This document shows positions 49,485-58,556 of a stretch of DNA of 64,000 nucleotides, in pieces. The number at the start of each line of letters is the position of its first letter. Positions within the stretch are counted from its first letter, which is position 1. A model generated the notes under the pieces. That model ran no database searches, was not told where the DNA came from, and worked only from the letters and a program-made list of their open reading frames with translations. The translations under genes were made by a program, and so were the position numbers. Origin of the DNA: Chitinibacter tainanensis DSM 15459 (GTDB lineage: Bacteria; Pseudomonadota; Gammaproteobacteria; Burkholderiales; Chitinibacteraceae); NCBI RefSeq assembly GCF_000429785.1, contig NZ_AUCN01000001.1:25256-89255 (forward strand), written 5' to 3'.

Positions 49485-50516
49485 ATGAAAACCTGTTTAC
49501 TCTGGGCCAGCTTGCTGCTGGCCGCACCAAGCTGGGCCCAACTGCCCGCGGAAGCCATTTACCGCTGCGCCGAAGGCGAAGTCTTTCAATTACAGCACCA
49601 GCCTAATGGCGTGCGCCTGTTGCGCGGCCTGTATCAACCGGTGAAAGACGGCAGCCGCTTGAACCTCGCCAGCACTGCTGCGGGCGAATTTAGCGATGGC
49701 GAATATCGGCTTCACAGTACCGAACAAACGCTCAGCCTGTTTCACCACGCGCAGCCACTGGGCAGCGATTGCCGCCCAGCCCCGCAAGATGAGCCAGTCA
49801 ACCCGGTGCGCGACGCCGCCAGCGGGATTGTGTTTGTGCCCCCCGAGCGCTGGTTAGCGCAAGAAGTGAAACTCACCGCTGCATCGGGCAGCGAGCTACC
49901 CGCCGATGCGGTAGGCGCCCTGCAACGCCTGAGCTATTGGTATCAAGCCGCCGATGGCCGCCGCAGCCCGCTACTGACGCTCACGGTTTATCCTGGTGTG
50001 GTCAGCCCCCTGCCCAATGGCCCGGCCGACAGCATAGCGCTGGGCACCGATACCCAGCGGGTGTATTACGCCAAAATCAAACTACCATCTACATTCGCAG
50101 CCAATACCCCAGAAGAAGCACGCCTACAGGCTTTGCGCCTGACCGAAGCCGAATTGCGGCAAGCATTTTCAATGTATGGCGTGGTGGTCAATCGGGCGGT
50201 TGAAACCGTCACCGTCATTCCCAGCTGGCTGGAACGTAATTTGCGCCCCGGCGCGCTGCAAAGGGTGGAATTGCGCGAGCTCAGTGGCCAAGGGCTGGGG
50301 CAACGCATTGCGGTGCAAGAGCGCGTGCTGGAGCGCGGCAACCCCATCCCGCTCACCCTGCGCTTTGACCCGGCGGCCATCAATCCCAAACTGCAGTACG
50401 TAGTGCAGGCGCAGCTGCTGCAAAACGGCCGCGTGGTCATGCAAAGCGAAACTGCTGCCGTATTAACGCAACAACATGGCCGCGAAGCGCGCGTATTGCT
50501 GAAATCCCTAAGATAG
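49485..50516 (+). CDS. Exported protein with MliC-like and YbaY-like domains
   Basis: A 343-residue envelope protein. The ATG at 49485 begins a signal peptide (MKTCLLWASLLLAAPSWA). Residues about 22-100 resemble an MliC-type lysozyme-inhibitor domain, with AIYRCAEGEVFQLQ, a central G-E-Y strand and a closing Cys. Residues about 240-330 match the YbaY/YscW lipoprotein-chaperone fold: RVELRELSGQGLGQRIAVQERV, then NPIPLTLRFDPAAINPKLQYVVQAQLLQNGRVV. The middle joins them. An extended palindromic repeat (50049-50110) lies in frame and codes for residues about 189-209. Third gene of the acetyltransferase group. Confidence 0.65.
   Translation: MKTCLLWASLLLAAPSWAQLPAEAIYRCAEGEVFQLQHQPNGVRLLRGLYQPVKDGSRLNLASTAAGEFSDGEYRLHSTEQTLSLFHHAQPLGSDCRPAPQDEPVNPVRDAASGIVFVPPERWLAQEVKLTAASGSELPADAVGALQRLSYWYQAADGRRSPLLTLTVYPGVVSPLPNGPADSIALGTDTQRVYYAKIKLPSTFAANTPEEARLQALRLTEAELRQAFSMYGVVVNRAVETVTVIPSWLERNLRPGALQRVELRELSGQGLGQRIAVQERVLERGNPIPLTLRFDPAAINPKLQYVVQAQLLQNGRVVMQSETAAVLTQQHGREARVLLKSLR
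50049..50110. repeat. GGGTAT/ATACCC repeat inside a coding sequence, copy 13 (extended form)
   Basis: 62 bp: GATACCC-AGC-GGGTGTATTACGCC, then CGCAGCCAATACCCC. It has the spacing of the intergenic extended copies (61-62 bp) but lies in frame in the MliC/YbaY gene. The arms are weaker, so some doubt remains. Confidence 0.5.
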
Positions 50517-50545
50517 GGAATATTAGAAATTTCATACAAAGCACC

Positions 50546-50582
50546 GCCTGTCAAGACATAGCTCTAGCTCGTTTTGGCAGGC
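50546..50582 (+). repeat. Inverted repeat in the 3' UTR of the MliC/YbaY gene
   Basis: GCCTGTCAA (50546-50554) and TTGGCAGGC (50574-50582), one mismatch, 30 bp after the stop. It has no T-run; it may be a weak terminator or an mRNA 3' end. Confidence 0.4.
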
Positions 50583-50718
50583 ACAGCAGCGCCACGCAAG
50601 GCGCTGAAACTAAAGCTTTTTCTGTATTCTGTAACCACCGCATTCCTGCCCACCCGCCCAACTGTACTGCTCACACCCCCACTTTGGCGCAACTGTAGCC
50701 CGCGCTAACTACCTGATC

Positions 50719-50831
50719 AGTGAGGGATTTACCGAATGTTTTGCCGTGCGCGCCCTCACTAGGATGCTGAGGCAAACCTCAAAAAAACCGCCTACATTGC
50801 AGTGCAATCAGGCCGCGGGCAACTTGCCCGC
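50719..50831 (+). promoter_or_regulatory. Structured leader upstream of dppA (four inverted repeats)
   Basis: The 391-bp gap 50517-50907 holds four perfect inverted repeats in a row: AGTGAGGG/CCCTCACT (50719-50760), TGAGGCAAACCTCA (50768-50781), ATTGCAGTGCAAT (50796-50808) and GCGGGCAACTTGCCCGC (50815-50831). dppA starts at 50908. A GG-N10-GC sequence (TTGGCGC...TAGC, 50694-50709) resembles a sigma-54 promoter just upstream. The region may be a 5' leader RNA or a cluster of operators. No ORF is seen in it. Confidence 0.4.
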
Positions 50832-50907
50832 AGAACAAACAGGCTTGCCATACGCATAACACGTCATCAACACATCACGTCTTTGCCTCATTTGTGGAGA
50901 AAGCAAA

Positions 50908-52503
50908 ATGAATTTCAAGATGCGCAACTGGGTTCTGGGTAGCGCCGTTGCCCTGCTGGCCGGTACTGCCAGCGCGGCCGGTACTCTGATTTATTGTTCG
51001 GAAGGTAGCCCAACTGGCTTTGACCCTTCGCGCCAAGTGACCGGCACCGACTTTGATGCTTCGGCTGAAACCATGTTCAACCGTCTGGTTGAATTTGCCC
51101 CTGGCTCAACGCAAATACGCCCGGGCCTGGCGGAAAAATGGGAAGTCAGCGCCGACAACCTGACCTACACCTTCACCCTGCGCAAAGGCGTGAAATTCCA
51201 CACCACCAGCTACTTCAAACCAACGCGTGAATTCAACGCCGATGACGTGGTGTTTACCTTCAAACGCCTGACCGACAAAAACTTCCCGTTCAATAAAGCG
51301 GCCCCAAGCGATTTTCCATATGCCTCTGACATGGCGATGGATACCAATCTGGTCGCGATCGAGAAAGTGGATCCATATACCGTCCGCATGAAGCTGAAAG
51401 CAGTTGATGCGGCCTTCCTGCAAAACTTGGCGATGTCGTTTGCTTCGATTCACTCAGCCGAATACGCCGAAGGCCTGTTGAAAGCGGGCAAAGCCGCCAA
51501 TATCAACACCCAGCCCATCGGTACCGGCCCGTTTGTGTTCCGCTCATTCCAGAAAGACGCCAATATCCGCTATGACGCGAATAAAGACTTCTGGCGCAAA
51601 GGCGATGTGAAGCTGGACAAACTGATTTTCGCGATCACGCCGGATGCATCCGTGCGCTATCAGAAGCTGCAAAAAGGTGAGTGCCATGTGATGGCCTACC
51701 CGAAACCGGCCGATCTGAAAGCCATGCAAACCAATCCGAAGCTGAACGTGCCAAGCCAACCGGCCTTCAATACCGGCTGGCTGAGCTACAACGTGAGCCG
51801 CAAGCCATTTGATAAGCTGGAAGTACGCCAAGCGCTGGATATGGCCATCAACAAGAAAGCCATCATCGATGCAGTATTCCAAGGTGCCGCGCAACCGGCC
51901 ACCAACCCAATGCCACCAACCCAATGGTCGTACAACAAAACGCTGAAAGACGCGCCAATGGATGTGGAGAAAGCCAAAGCGCTGCTGAAAAAAGCCGGCA
52001 TCGCGGAAGGCACCGAGATCACCCTGTGGGCCATGCCAGTACAGCGCCCTTACAACCCGAATGCCAAACTGATGGCCGAAATGATCCAGAACGACTGGGC
52101 GAAAATCGGCATCAAAGCCAAGATCGTGACTTACGAATGGGGTGAGTACATCAAACGTGCGAAAGCAGGTGAACACGACACCATGCTGATCGGCTGGACC
52201 GGCGACAATGGTGATCCAGACAACTGGCTGGGCGTGAATCTGGGTTGCGAAGCCGTGGGCGGCAACAACTACGCGCGCTGGTGCAATAAGGAATTTGACG
52301 ATCTGATCGTGAAAGGCCGCAGCACCACCAATCAGGCGGAACGCGTGAAGCTGTACGAAAAAGCGCAAACCATCTTCAAACGTGAAGTACCTTGGACCAC
52401 CATCGCGCACTCAACGGTGTATCAGCCAATGCGCAAAGAAGTACAAGGCTTCAAGATCAGCCCATTTGGTCTGAATTCGTTCTACGGCGTGAGCCTGAAG
52501 TAA
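50908..52503 (+). CDS. dppA: Peptide ABC transporter substrate-binding protein (DppA-like)
   Basis: A 531-residue periplasmic binding protein (SBP_bac_5) for dipeptides or short peptides. A signal peptide (to about residue 23, ASA) is followed by GTLIYCSEGSPTGFDPSRQ and ALDMAINKKAIIDAVFQGAA, and the C-terminal part has DNWLGVNLGCEAVGGNNYARWCN with the Cys pair seen in DppA. GGAGAAAGC precedes the ATG. Codon use is of the highly expressed type. A 173-bp gap with a palindromic repeat separates it from dppB. Confidence 0.9.
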   Translation: MNFKMRNWVLGSAVALLAGTASAAGTLIYCSEGSPTGFDPSRQVTGTDFDASAETMFNRLVEFAPGSTQIRPGLAEKWEVSADNLTYTFTLRKGVKFHTTSYFKPTREFNADDVVFTFKRLTDKNFPFNKAAPSDFPYASDMAMDTNLVAIEKVDPYTVRMKLKAVDAAFLQNLAMSFASIHSAEYAEGLLKAGKAANINTQPIGTGPFVFRSFQKDANIRYDANKDFWRKGDVKLDKLIFAITPDASVRYQKLQKGECHVMAYPKPADLKAMQTNPKLNVPSQPAFNTGWLSYNVSRKPFDKLEVRQALDMAINKKAIIDAVFQGAAQPATNPMPPTQWSYNKTLKDAPMDVEKAKALLKKAGIAEGTEITLWAMPVQRPYNPNAKLMAEMIQNDWAKIGIKAKIVTYEWGEYIKRAKAGEHDTMLIGWTGDNGDPDNWLGVNLGCEAVGGNNYARWCNKEFDDLIVKGRSTTNQAERVKLYEKAQTIFKREVPWTTIAHSTVYQPMRKEVQGFKISPFGLNSFYGVSLK

Positions 52504-52536
52504 GCCCTTGGGCGGTGCCGCTGCGGCGGCATGGCC

Positions 52537-52598
52537 CATACCCACTGGCGGTACTAACCGCTAAGCATCTGCACCATTAGTCTGCTGAGCTATACCCC
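52537..52598. repeat. GGGTAT/ATACCC palindromic repeat, copy 14 (extended form), between dppA and dppB
   Basis: 62 bp: CATACCC-ACTGG-CGGTACTAACC, then GCTGAGCTATACCCC. It lies 33 bp after the dppA stop inside the operon, a position where a hairpin would protect the upstream dppA message. Confidence 0.7.
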
Positions 52599-52676
52599 AA
52601 TAATAATTTCGCCGGCTGGCTGTTTCCGATTTCCACCCGATGTAGCGGGCTGCCCCAGCTACAGGGGAGAGTTTCT

Positions 52677-53687
52677 ATGCTGAGTTTTATTCTGCGCCGC
52701 ATTGCCGTGGTGATTCCGACCTTCCTCGGCGTCACCCTGCTGGCCTTCGCGCTGATTCACATGATTCCGGGCGACCCGGTCTTGGTGATGATGGGCGAGC
52801 GACAAATCGATCCCGAATTTTATGCCTCGGCGCTCAAAAGGCTGGGGCTGGATCAGCCCTTATACGTGCAATATTGGCACTATCTGCTCAATTTGCTGCA
52901 CGGCGATTTTGGTACGTCCATTGTCTCGAACGAGCCGGTGATTCGCGAGTTTCTGACGCTGTTTCCCGCCACGCTGGAGCTCTCGCTCTGTGCAATGATC
53001 TTCGCCTGTTTGCTCGGCCTGCCAGCCGGTATGCTGGCGGCCACACGCCGCGGCACGATTGTTGATCACGTCACCATGGGCAGCGCGCTCACCGGGTATT
53101 CGATGCCGATTTTCTGGTGGGGCCTGATCCTGATCATGCTGTTTTCGGTGTCGCTGGGCTGGACACCGGTCTCGGGCCGGATTTCCCTTGAATACGATAT
53201 TCCACCAGTCACCGGCTTTATGCTGATCGACACCCTACTCTCCGGGGAAGAAGGCGCATTCAAATCCGCCGCCCACCATCTGATCTTGCCAGCGATTGTG
53301 CTGGGCACGATTCCGATGGCGGTGATTGCGCGGATGACCCGCTCCGCCATGCTGGAAGTGCTGCGCGAAGATTACATCCGCACCGCACGGGCCAAAGGCC
53401 TGTCGCGCGGACGCATCGTGATTGTGCATGCCCTGCGCAATGCACTGATGCCGGTGGTGACGGTGATTGGTCTGCAAATCGGTACCCTGCTGGCTGGCGC
53501 CGTGCTGACCGAAACGATTTTCTCATGGCCAGGCATTGGTAAATGGCTGATCGATTCGATCTCGCGCCGCGATTATCCGGTGGTTCAGGGCGGGATCTTG
53601 CTGATCGCGACCATGGTTATTTCTGTCAACCTGCTGGTGGACATCCTGTACGGGGTGATCAATCCACGCATCCGCCACGCGAGGTAA
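52677..53687 (+). CDS. dppB: Peptide ABC transporter permease DppB
   Basis: A 336-residue inner-membrane permease. The start MLSFILRRIAVVIPTFLGVTLLAF and the EAA-type loop DYIRTARAKGLSRGRIVIVHALRNALMPVVTVIG are the DppB/OppB signature. Six membrane segments are visible. GGGGAG precedes the ATG. It pairs with dppC, four bases downstream. Confidence 0.95.
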   Translation: MLSFILRRIAVVIPTFLGVTLLAFALIHMIPGDPVLVMMGERQIDPEFYASALKRLGLDQPLYVQYWHYLLNLLHGDFGTSIVSNEPVIREFLTLFPATLELSLCAMIFACLLGLPAGMLAATRRGTIVDHVTMGSALTGYSMPIFWWGLILIMLFSVSLGWTPVSGRISLEYDIPPVTGFMLIDTLLSGEEGAFKSAAHHLILPAIVLGTIPMAVIARMTRSAMLEVLREDYIRTARAKGLSRGRIVIVHALRNALMPVVTVIGLQIGTLLAGAVLTETIFSWPGIGKWLIDSISRRDYPVVQGGILLIATMVISVNLLVDILYGVINPRIRHAR

Positions 53688-53691
53688 GTGT

Positions 53692-54618
53692 ATGTCGACC
53701 CCTAGTAATCTCACTGCGGCCGATCAGGCCGCCAATGCCGCGGCGCTGAGCTATCCATCGCCACTGAAAGAATTCTGGCAATCGTTCAGCGCCAATCGGG
53801 GCGCCCTGATCGCACTGATATTTTTTGCCGCACTGGTGCTGGCCGCCATTCTGGCCGGCGTCTTGGCCCCGCATTCGCCCACCGAGCAATATCGCGAGCA
53901 TTTGCTCACCCCACCGGCCTGGGTACAGGGCGGTAGCCTGCAATTTTTGCTGGGCACCGATGAGCTGGGCCGCGATATTCTGTCGCGCCTGATGCATGGC
54001 GCCCGCTTAAGCCTGATGATCGGCGTGGTCTCGGTGGTGCTCTCGATGCTGCCGGGGATTGTGCTTGGCCTGCTGGCGGCGTTTTACCCCACTTGGCTGG
54101 GCAACGGCATTATGCGCGCCATGGACATCATGCTGGCGCTCCCTTCGCTCTTGCTGGCCGTGGCGGTCGTCGCGGTGCTGGGACCGGGGCTGGTGAACAC
54201 CATGCTGGCGATTGCGATTGTGTCACTGCCATCGTATGTGCGGCTGGCGCGCGCTTCGGCCATGACCGAGCTGAATAAAGATTACGTGGTAGCCAGCCAG
54301 TTGGCCGGCGCCGGTAAATTACGCTTGATGTTCAATACCGTGTTGCCCAACTGCATGGCTCCGCTGATTGTACAGGGCACGCTGGGCTTTTCTTCGGCCA
54401 TTCTGGATGCGGCGGCGCTGGGCTTTCTGGGCCTGGGCGCGCAACCGCCGCTGCCGGAATGGGGCACGATGCTGGCCTCGGCACGCGATTACATTGACAG
54501 CGCCTGGTGGGTGGTCACCATGCCCGGGCTGACGATTCTGTTTACCGTGATTGCCCTGAATCTGCTGGGCGACGGGCTGCGTGATGCGCTCGATCCGAAA
54601 CTGAAAAAACTGGCGTGA
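53692..54618 (+). CDS. dppC: Peptide ABC transporter permease DppC
   Basis: A 308-residue second permease with the OppC_N segment ([23 protein letters not shown]) and the EAA loop [58 protein letters not shown] is the usual DppC/OppC periplasmic segment. Its end runs into the frame of dppD. Confidence 0.95.
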   Translation: MSTPSNLTAADQAANAAALSYPSPLKEFWQSFSANRGALIALIFFAALVLAAILAGVLAPHSPTEQYREHLLTPPAWVQGGSLQFLLGTDELGRDILSRLMHGARLSLMIGVVSVVLSMLPGIVLGLLAAFYPTWLGNGIMRAMDIMLALPSLLLAVAVVAVLGPGLVNTMLAIAIVSLPSYVRLARASAMTELNKDYVVASQLAGAGKLRLMFNTVLPNCMAPLIVQGTLGFSSAILDAAALGFLGLGAQPPLPEWGTMLASARDYIDSAWWVVTMPGLTILFTVIALNLLGDGLRDALDPKLKKLA

Positions 54619-54626
54619 GGCGCGGC

Positions 54627-55607
54627 ATGTTATTGGATATTCGTAATTTAAATGTGAGCTTTGGCAGCACCGCGCAGCCGTTTCAAGCCGTATCCGGCCT
54701 TGATTTAGCGATTAACCGCGGCGAAATCGTCGGGATTGTTGGCGAATCGGGCTCGGGCAAATCGGTAACCATGCTGGCGCTGATGGGGCTGATTGATGCG
54801 CCTGGCCGCGTCACCGCCGATGCGCTGCAATTTGCCGGGCAAGATCTGCTGGGCATGAAAGCCGCGCAAAAACGCCAGATCATCGGCAAAGACATTGCGA
54901 TGATTTTTCAGGATGCGCTCACCAGCCTGAATCCGGCCTACACCGTGGGCTATCAGCTGATGGAAACCTTGCGCCTGCATACGCCGCTGCGCGGGGCAGC
55001 GCTAAAACAACGCGCGCTGGAACTCCTGGAACAGGTTGAAATCCCCGATGCCAAATCGCGGCTGAATGCTTACCCGCACCAGCTCTCGGGTGGGATGAGC
55101 CAGCGGGTGATGATTGCCATGGCCATCGCCTGTCAGCCCAAGCTGCTGATCGCCGATGAGCCCACCACGGCGCTGGATGTGACCGTGCAGGCGCAGATCA
55201 TGGAGCTACTGGTCAATCTGCAAAAGCAGAATGATATGGCGCTGATTCTGATCACCCATGATCTGGCGGTCGTGGCTGAAGTAGCGCAGCGCGTGGTGGT
55301 GATGTATGCGGGTGAAGTGGTGGAAACCAGTAGCACCGAGCTGCTGTTTAATACCCCGCGCCATCCGTACACGCAGGCATTGTTGGCCTCGATTCCCGAG
55401 CACAGCAAGGGTGCCAAACGCCTGTCGACCTTGGCTGGCGTAGTGCCAGGCCAATATGACCGGCCAAGCGGCTGTTTGCTCAGCCCGCGTTGCCCGTACG
55501 CCACCGACACCTGTCGTACGCAACGTCCGCCGCAATTACCCCTCTCGGGTACCAGCGTGCGCTGCTTTACACCATTGAATGATAGCGGGATACCTAGCCA
55601 TGAGTGA
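54627..55607 (+). CDS. dppD: Peptide ABC transporter ATPase DppD
   Basis: A 326-residue ATPase. The ATG at 54627 ([13 protein letters not shown]) has GAGG upstream. Walker A is [10 protein letters not shown] near residue 40, the signature is [15 protein letters not shown] near 152, and Walker B is [12 protein letters not shown]. The C-terminal oligo-HPY part has [15 protein letters not shown], the Cys motif found in DppD/F and thought to bind an Fe-S cluster in some members. It overlaps dppF by eight bases. Confidence 0.95.
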   Translation: MLLDIRNLNVSFGSTAQPFQAVSGLDLAINRGEIVGIVGESGSGKSVTMLALMGLIDAPGRVTADALQFAGQDLLGMKAAQKRQIIGKDIAMIFQDALTSLNPAYTVGYQLMETLRLHTPLRGAALKQRALELLEQVEIPDAKSRLNAYPHQLSGGMSQRVMIAMAIACQPKLLIADEPTTALDVTVQAQIMELLVNLQKQNDMALILITHDLAVVAEVAQRVVVMYAGEVVETSSTELLFNTPRHPYTQALLASIPEHSKGAKRLSTLAGVVPGQYDRPSGCLLSPRCPYATDTCRTQRPPQLPLSGTSVRCFTPLNDSGIPSHE

Positions 55608-56580
55608 GCCGAACATCATCCTTGAAGCCAAAGGCTTGTCGCGCCACTATCAGGTGAGCCGCGGTTTTTTCCAGGGCCATGCCACGGTCAAAGCCCTGAA
55701 TAATGTCTCATTCCAGCTGCAAGCCGGCAAAACCCTGGCCGTGGTCGGCGAATCGGGCTGTGGTAAATCCACCCTCGCGCGTCAGCTGACGCTGATTGAA
55801 GAGCCCACTGCCGGCGAGCTCAATATCGCCGGTGTGGCCATCGCCAAGGCCGATGCCGCCGCGCTAAAAGCCTTGCGCCCGAAAGTGCAGATGGTGTTCC
55901 AAAACCCATTTGCCAGCCTGAATCCGCGCAAGCAAGTGGGCGCCATGCTGGCTGAGCCACTGCAGCTCAATACCACGCTGAGCGCCAGCGAGCGCGAACA
56001 GCGCGTGCGCGAAATGCTGCAAATCGTCGGCCTGCGGCCCGAGCATTATCACCGCTACCCGCATATGTTCTCGGGCGGGCAGCGCCAGCGGATCGCCATT
56101 GCGCGCGCCATGATGCTCAAACCGGCCGTACTGGTGGCCGATGAGCCCACTTCGGCGCTGGATGTGTCGATTCAGGCGCAGATTCTGAATCTGTTTATGG
56201 ATCTGCAAGACGAGCTAGGTACCGCCTATGTGTTTGTCAGCCACAATCTGGCCGTGGTCGAGCACATCGCCGACGATGTGATGGTGATGTATTTCGGCAG
56301 CACGGTGGAATACGGCGCCAAAGAAACGATCTTCCAGCAACCGCTGCATCCGTACACCAAGGCGCTGATGTCAGCCACACCAGCCATCCGGCAAGAAGAT
56401 CGCCGCGCCAAGATCAAGCTCACCGGCGAATTACCCTCACCGCTGAACCCGCCGACCGGCTGTGCTTTCAATACTCGCTGCCCGCACGCCAATGAGCGCT
56501 GCCGCAGCGAAGTACCGGTGCTACGCCCGCTGGCGAATCGGATGATCGCCTGCCACCACATCGAAACAATCCCGCAGTAA
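55600..56580 (+). CDS. dppF: Peptide ABC transporter ATPase DppF
   Basis: A 326-residue partner ATPase. The ATG at 55600 ([18 protein letters not shown]) lies within the last codons of dppD. Walker [14 protein letters not shown], signature [16 protein letters not shown] and Walker [15 protein letters not shown] are intact. The C-terminal [14 protein letters not shown] matches that of DppD. Last gene of the dpp operon; a hairpin follows the stop. Confidence 0.95.
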   Translation: MSEPNIILEAKGLSRHYQVSRGFFQGHATVKALNNVSFQLQAGKTLAVVGESGCGKSTLARQLTLIEEPTAGELNIAGVAIAKADAAALKALRPKVQMVFQNPFASLNPRKQVGAMLAEPLQLNTTLSASEREQRVREMLQIVGLRPEHYHRYPHMFSGGQRQRIAIARAMMLKPAVLVADEPTSALDVSIQAQILNLFMDLQDELGTAYVFVSHNLAVVEHIADDVMVMYFGSTVEYGAKETIFQQPLHPYTKALMSATPAIRQEDRRAKIKLTGELPSPLNPPTGCAFNTRCPHANERCRSEVPVLRPLANRMIACHHIETIPQ

Positions 56581-56585
56581 TCTAA

Positions 56586-56617
56586 CAGTGGCTCGCTTAG
56601 GCGGGCCACTGCCCTTT
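56586..56617 (+). terminator. Likely terminator of the dpp operon
   Basis: CAGTGGC (56586-56592) and GCCACTG (56605-56611), then CCCTTTTGGG. The T-run is short, so it may be weak. Confidence 0.5.
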
Positions 56618-56684
56618 TGGGCGTTGCGCCACGCGCTGGCGGCCACTATGCTGAAAACCTACTCACCGATTTCATCCTTACATC

Positions 56685-57541
56685 ATGCAATTTGCCGATA
56701 AAACCGCCGAACAGCTGAATAACGAACGTTTCGCAATGCTGGAAGACATTGCCAAAGAGCTCGAAGGCGATGTGGTCTTTCCCACCTGTTTTGATGCCTC
56801 GGTGCAAATCAGCACGGTGATGAAAAGCAAAACCGCCTCGGTGCAACGAATTGCACATGAAATTCAAAAAGACCCGCTGATCACCGCCAAGCTACTCAAG
56901 CTGGCTAATTCGGTGGTCTACAACCCGATGGGCAAACAAATCAGCGATCTGGGCAATGCGCTGGCGCGGGTCGGCATGGATACGGCGCGCGCCACCGCGC
57001 TGGCCTGCGCCATGCAGCAGCTGATCCGCTCACGCGATCTGAATAATTTCGAGCCGATTTCCAATCGCTATTGGGTACACAGCCTGAAAACCTCGATGAT
57101 CGCGCGCGTCATCGCCCGCCGCCTCACCCGCATCAACCCCGAAATCGCCATGCTGGCCGGACTGGTGCACGATCTGGGGGCGTTTTTTTGCTGGATCGGG
57201 CTGGTCGCTACGCCGAGCTGGCCGAGCGGCCACGCACGGTGGAGTTTCTGATCGCGCAATGGCATGAAAGCGTGGGCAATATTTTGCTCGATTCACTGGG
57301 CTTGCCCGAAGAAGTGGTCGAGGCGGTCAAAGAAATCGACGTGCCACGGGCGTTTGTCGAAACCCCGCGCAGTCTGTCGGATGTGGTGTACGTGGCCAAT
57401 CTGTTTGCTGGTGGCTTCTGGGAAATGCAGCTCTTGGATATCCCCAATCTGGAAGAACCCAAAGAGCTCAGCTACGGCCGCTATACCGAATTGCAGGCCG
57501 AGATGGATGAAGCCTGCCAGGAAATGATCAGCATGTTCTAA
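56685..57541 (+). pseudogene. HDOD-domain gene broken by a frameshift at a T7 tract
   Basis: Two overlapping frames together make one HDOD protein, a degenerate HD-domain regulator of signalling, motility or stress. The first (56685 onward) has the normal start MQFADKTAEQLNNERFAMLE, HEIQKDPLITAKLLKLANS, and reaches LVHDLGAFF. At a run of seven T (57183-57189) the frame is lost and ends at 57251 with junk. The other frame picks up exactly there with LLDRAGRYAELAERPRTVEFL...HESVGNILLDSLGLPEEVVEAV and runs to 57541. One extra T (or two fewer) would give a single protein of about 285 residues. It may be a sequencing error, a true mutation, or a slippage switch. Confidence 0.85.
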
Positions 57542-57645
57542 ACCCATGAATTGGCAAGTAATTTTGCCACTCATCGGCTCAATGCAACCCGTGCCGCCAT
57601 CGCAGTCTAACTCAGGGTGAAAGACCTTAGGCTGGAGGTGGCATC

Positions 57646-58422
57646 ATGGCAACACATCTGTCTGCGCTGGACCGGCATTTCACACTGCCCGCCACGCGCG
57701 CAATTACCCTCACGAGCCCGCTGCGCTGGCTCGCCCGTGGCTGGCAGGATTTACGCGCCAACCCCGGCCCGAGCCTCACTTACGGGCTGCTCATCACCGC
57801 AATCGGCTGGCTGCTGTTATCACTGGTTGATACCCACAGTCATTTCTTTACCACCCTGCTGACCGGCTTTTTGCTGCTCGCGCCACTGGCAGCCAGCGGG
57901 ATTTATGAGCTAAGTAGCGAGCGCGAAGCCGGGCGGCCGACTTCATTCCTGCATTCGCTACGCGATGCCGGCCGCAATCTGGGGCAAACGGCGTATATCG
58001 GCGTCGTGTTAACCCTGATCGCCATTGCGTGGGAGCGCATTTCGGCCATTCTGTTTGCCCTGCTATACGGGGGGATGGTACCGGCCGAAACGCCTTTATG
58101 GGAGGCCTTTACCGGGCAATACCTCAACTTCACCTTAATCTGGGTATTCTGCGGTGCGGTATTAGCCGCCTTCGTGTTTGCCCTGACGGCGGTTTCGCTG
58201 CCGATGTTGGCCGATCGAGAAGTCGATAGCATCACCGCCATGATGACTAGCTTGCGGGCGGTGATGGAAAACGGCGCCCCCATGCTGCTGTGGGCCATGC
58301 TGATTGTGGCCATTACCGCGCTGGGGCTGGCCACCTATCTGGTCGGCTTGATTGTGTTGTTTCCACTGCTGGGCCATGCCAGCTGGCATGCCTATCGGGA
58401 TTTGGTGGCCGCAGAGGAATAA
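57646..58422 (+). CDS. DUF2189 (BPSS1780-like) membrane protein
   Basis: A 258-residue inner-membrane protein with about six hydrophobic segments, of the DUF2189 family seen in betaproteobacteria next to respiratory or cell-envelope genes. The shared N-terminus RAITLTSPLRWLARGWQDLRANPGPSLTYGLL and the end FPLLGHASWHAYRDLV fit. No function is known. GGAGG lies seven bases before the ATG, and a strong terminator follows, so it is monocistronic. Confidence 0.85.
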   Translation: MATHLSALDRHFTLPATRAITLTSPLRWLARGWQDLRANPGPSLTYGLLITAIGWLLLSLVDTHSHFFTTLLTGFLLLAPLAASGIYELSSEREAGRPTSFLHSLRDAGRNLGQTAYIGVVLTLIAIAWERISAILFALLYGGMVPAETPLWEAFTGQYLNFTLIWVFCGAVLAAFVFALTAVSLPMLADREVDSITAMMTSLRAVMENGAPMLLWAMLIVAITALGLATYLVGLIVLFPLLGHASWHAYRDLVAAEE

Positions 58423-58519
58423 GCCACCGCGGGTAGCGGTGCCCAGCCGCGCACAGGCTTGAATCATCATCAGTGCAGAGATGGCAACGATGTTCCCCGT
58501 GGCGCAGAGCGCGCCGTTT

Positions 58520-58547
58520 GGCGCCAGTGCAGACTGGCGCCTTTTTT
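58520..58547 (+). terminator. Terminator of the DUF2189 gene
   Basis: GGCGCCAGT-GCAG-ACTGGCGCC, nine perfect base pairs, followed by six T on the plus strand. Confidence 0.92.
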
Positions 58548-58556
58548 CTGCCCAGT

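Noticed and set aside
56685..57541. Two separate small genes in the HDOD region
   Set aside because: The two frames are consecutive parts of one HDOD domain, meeting at a T7 tract. A frameshift explains them better.
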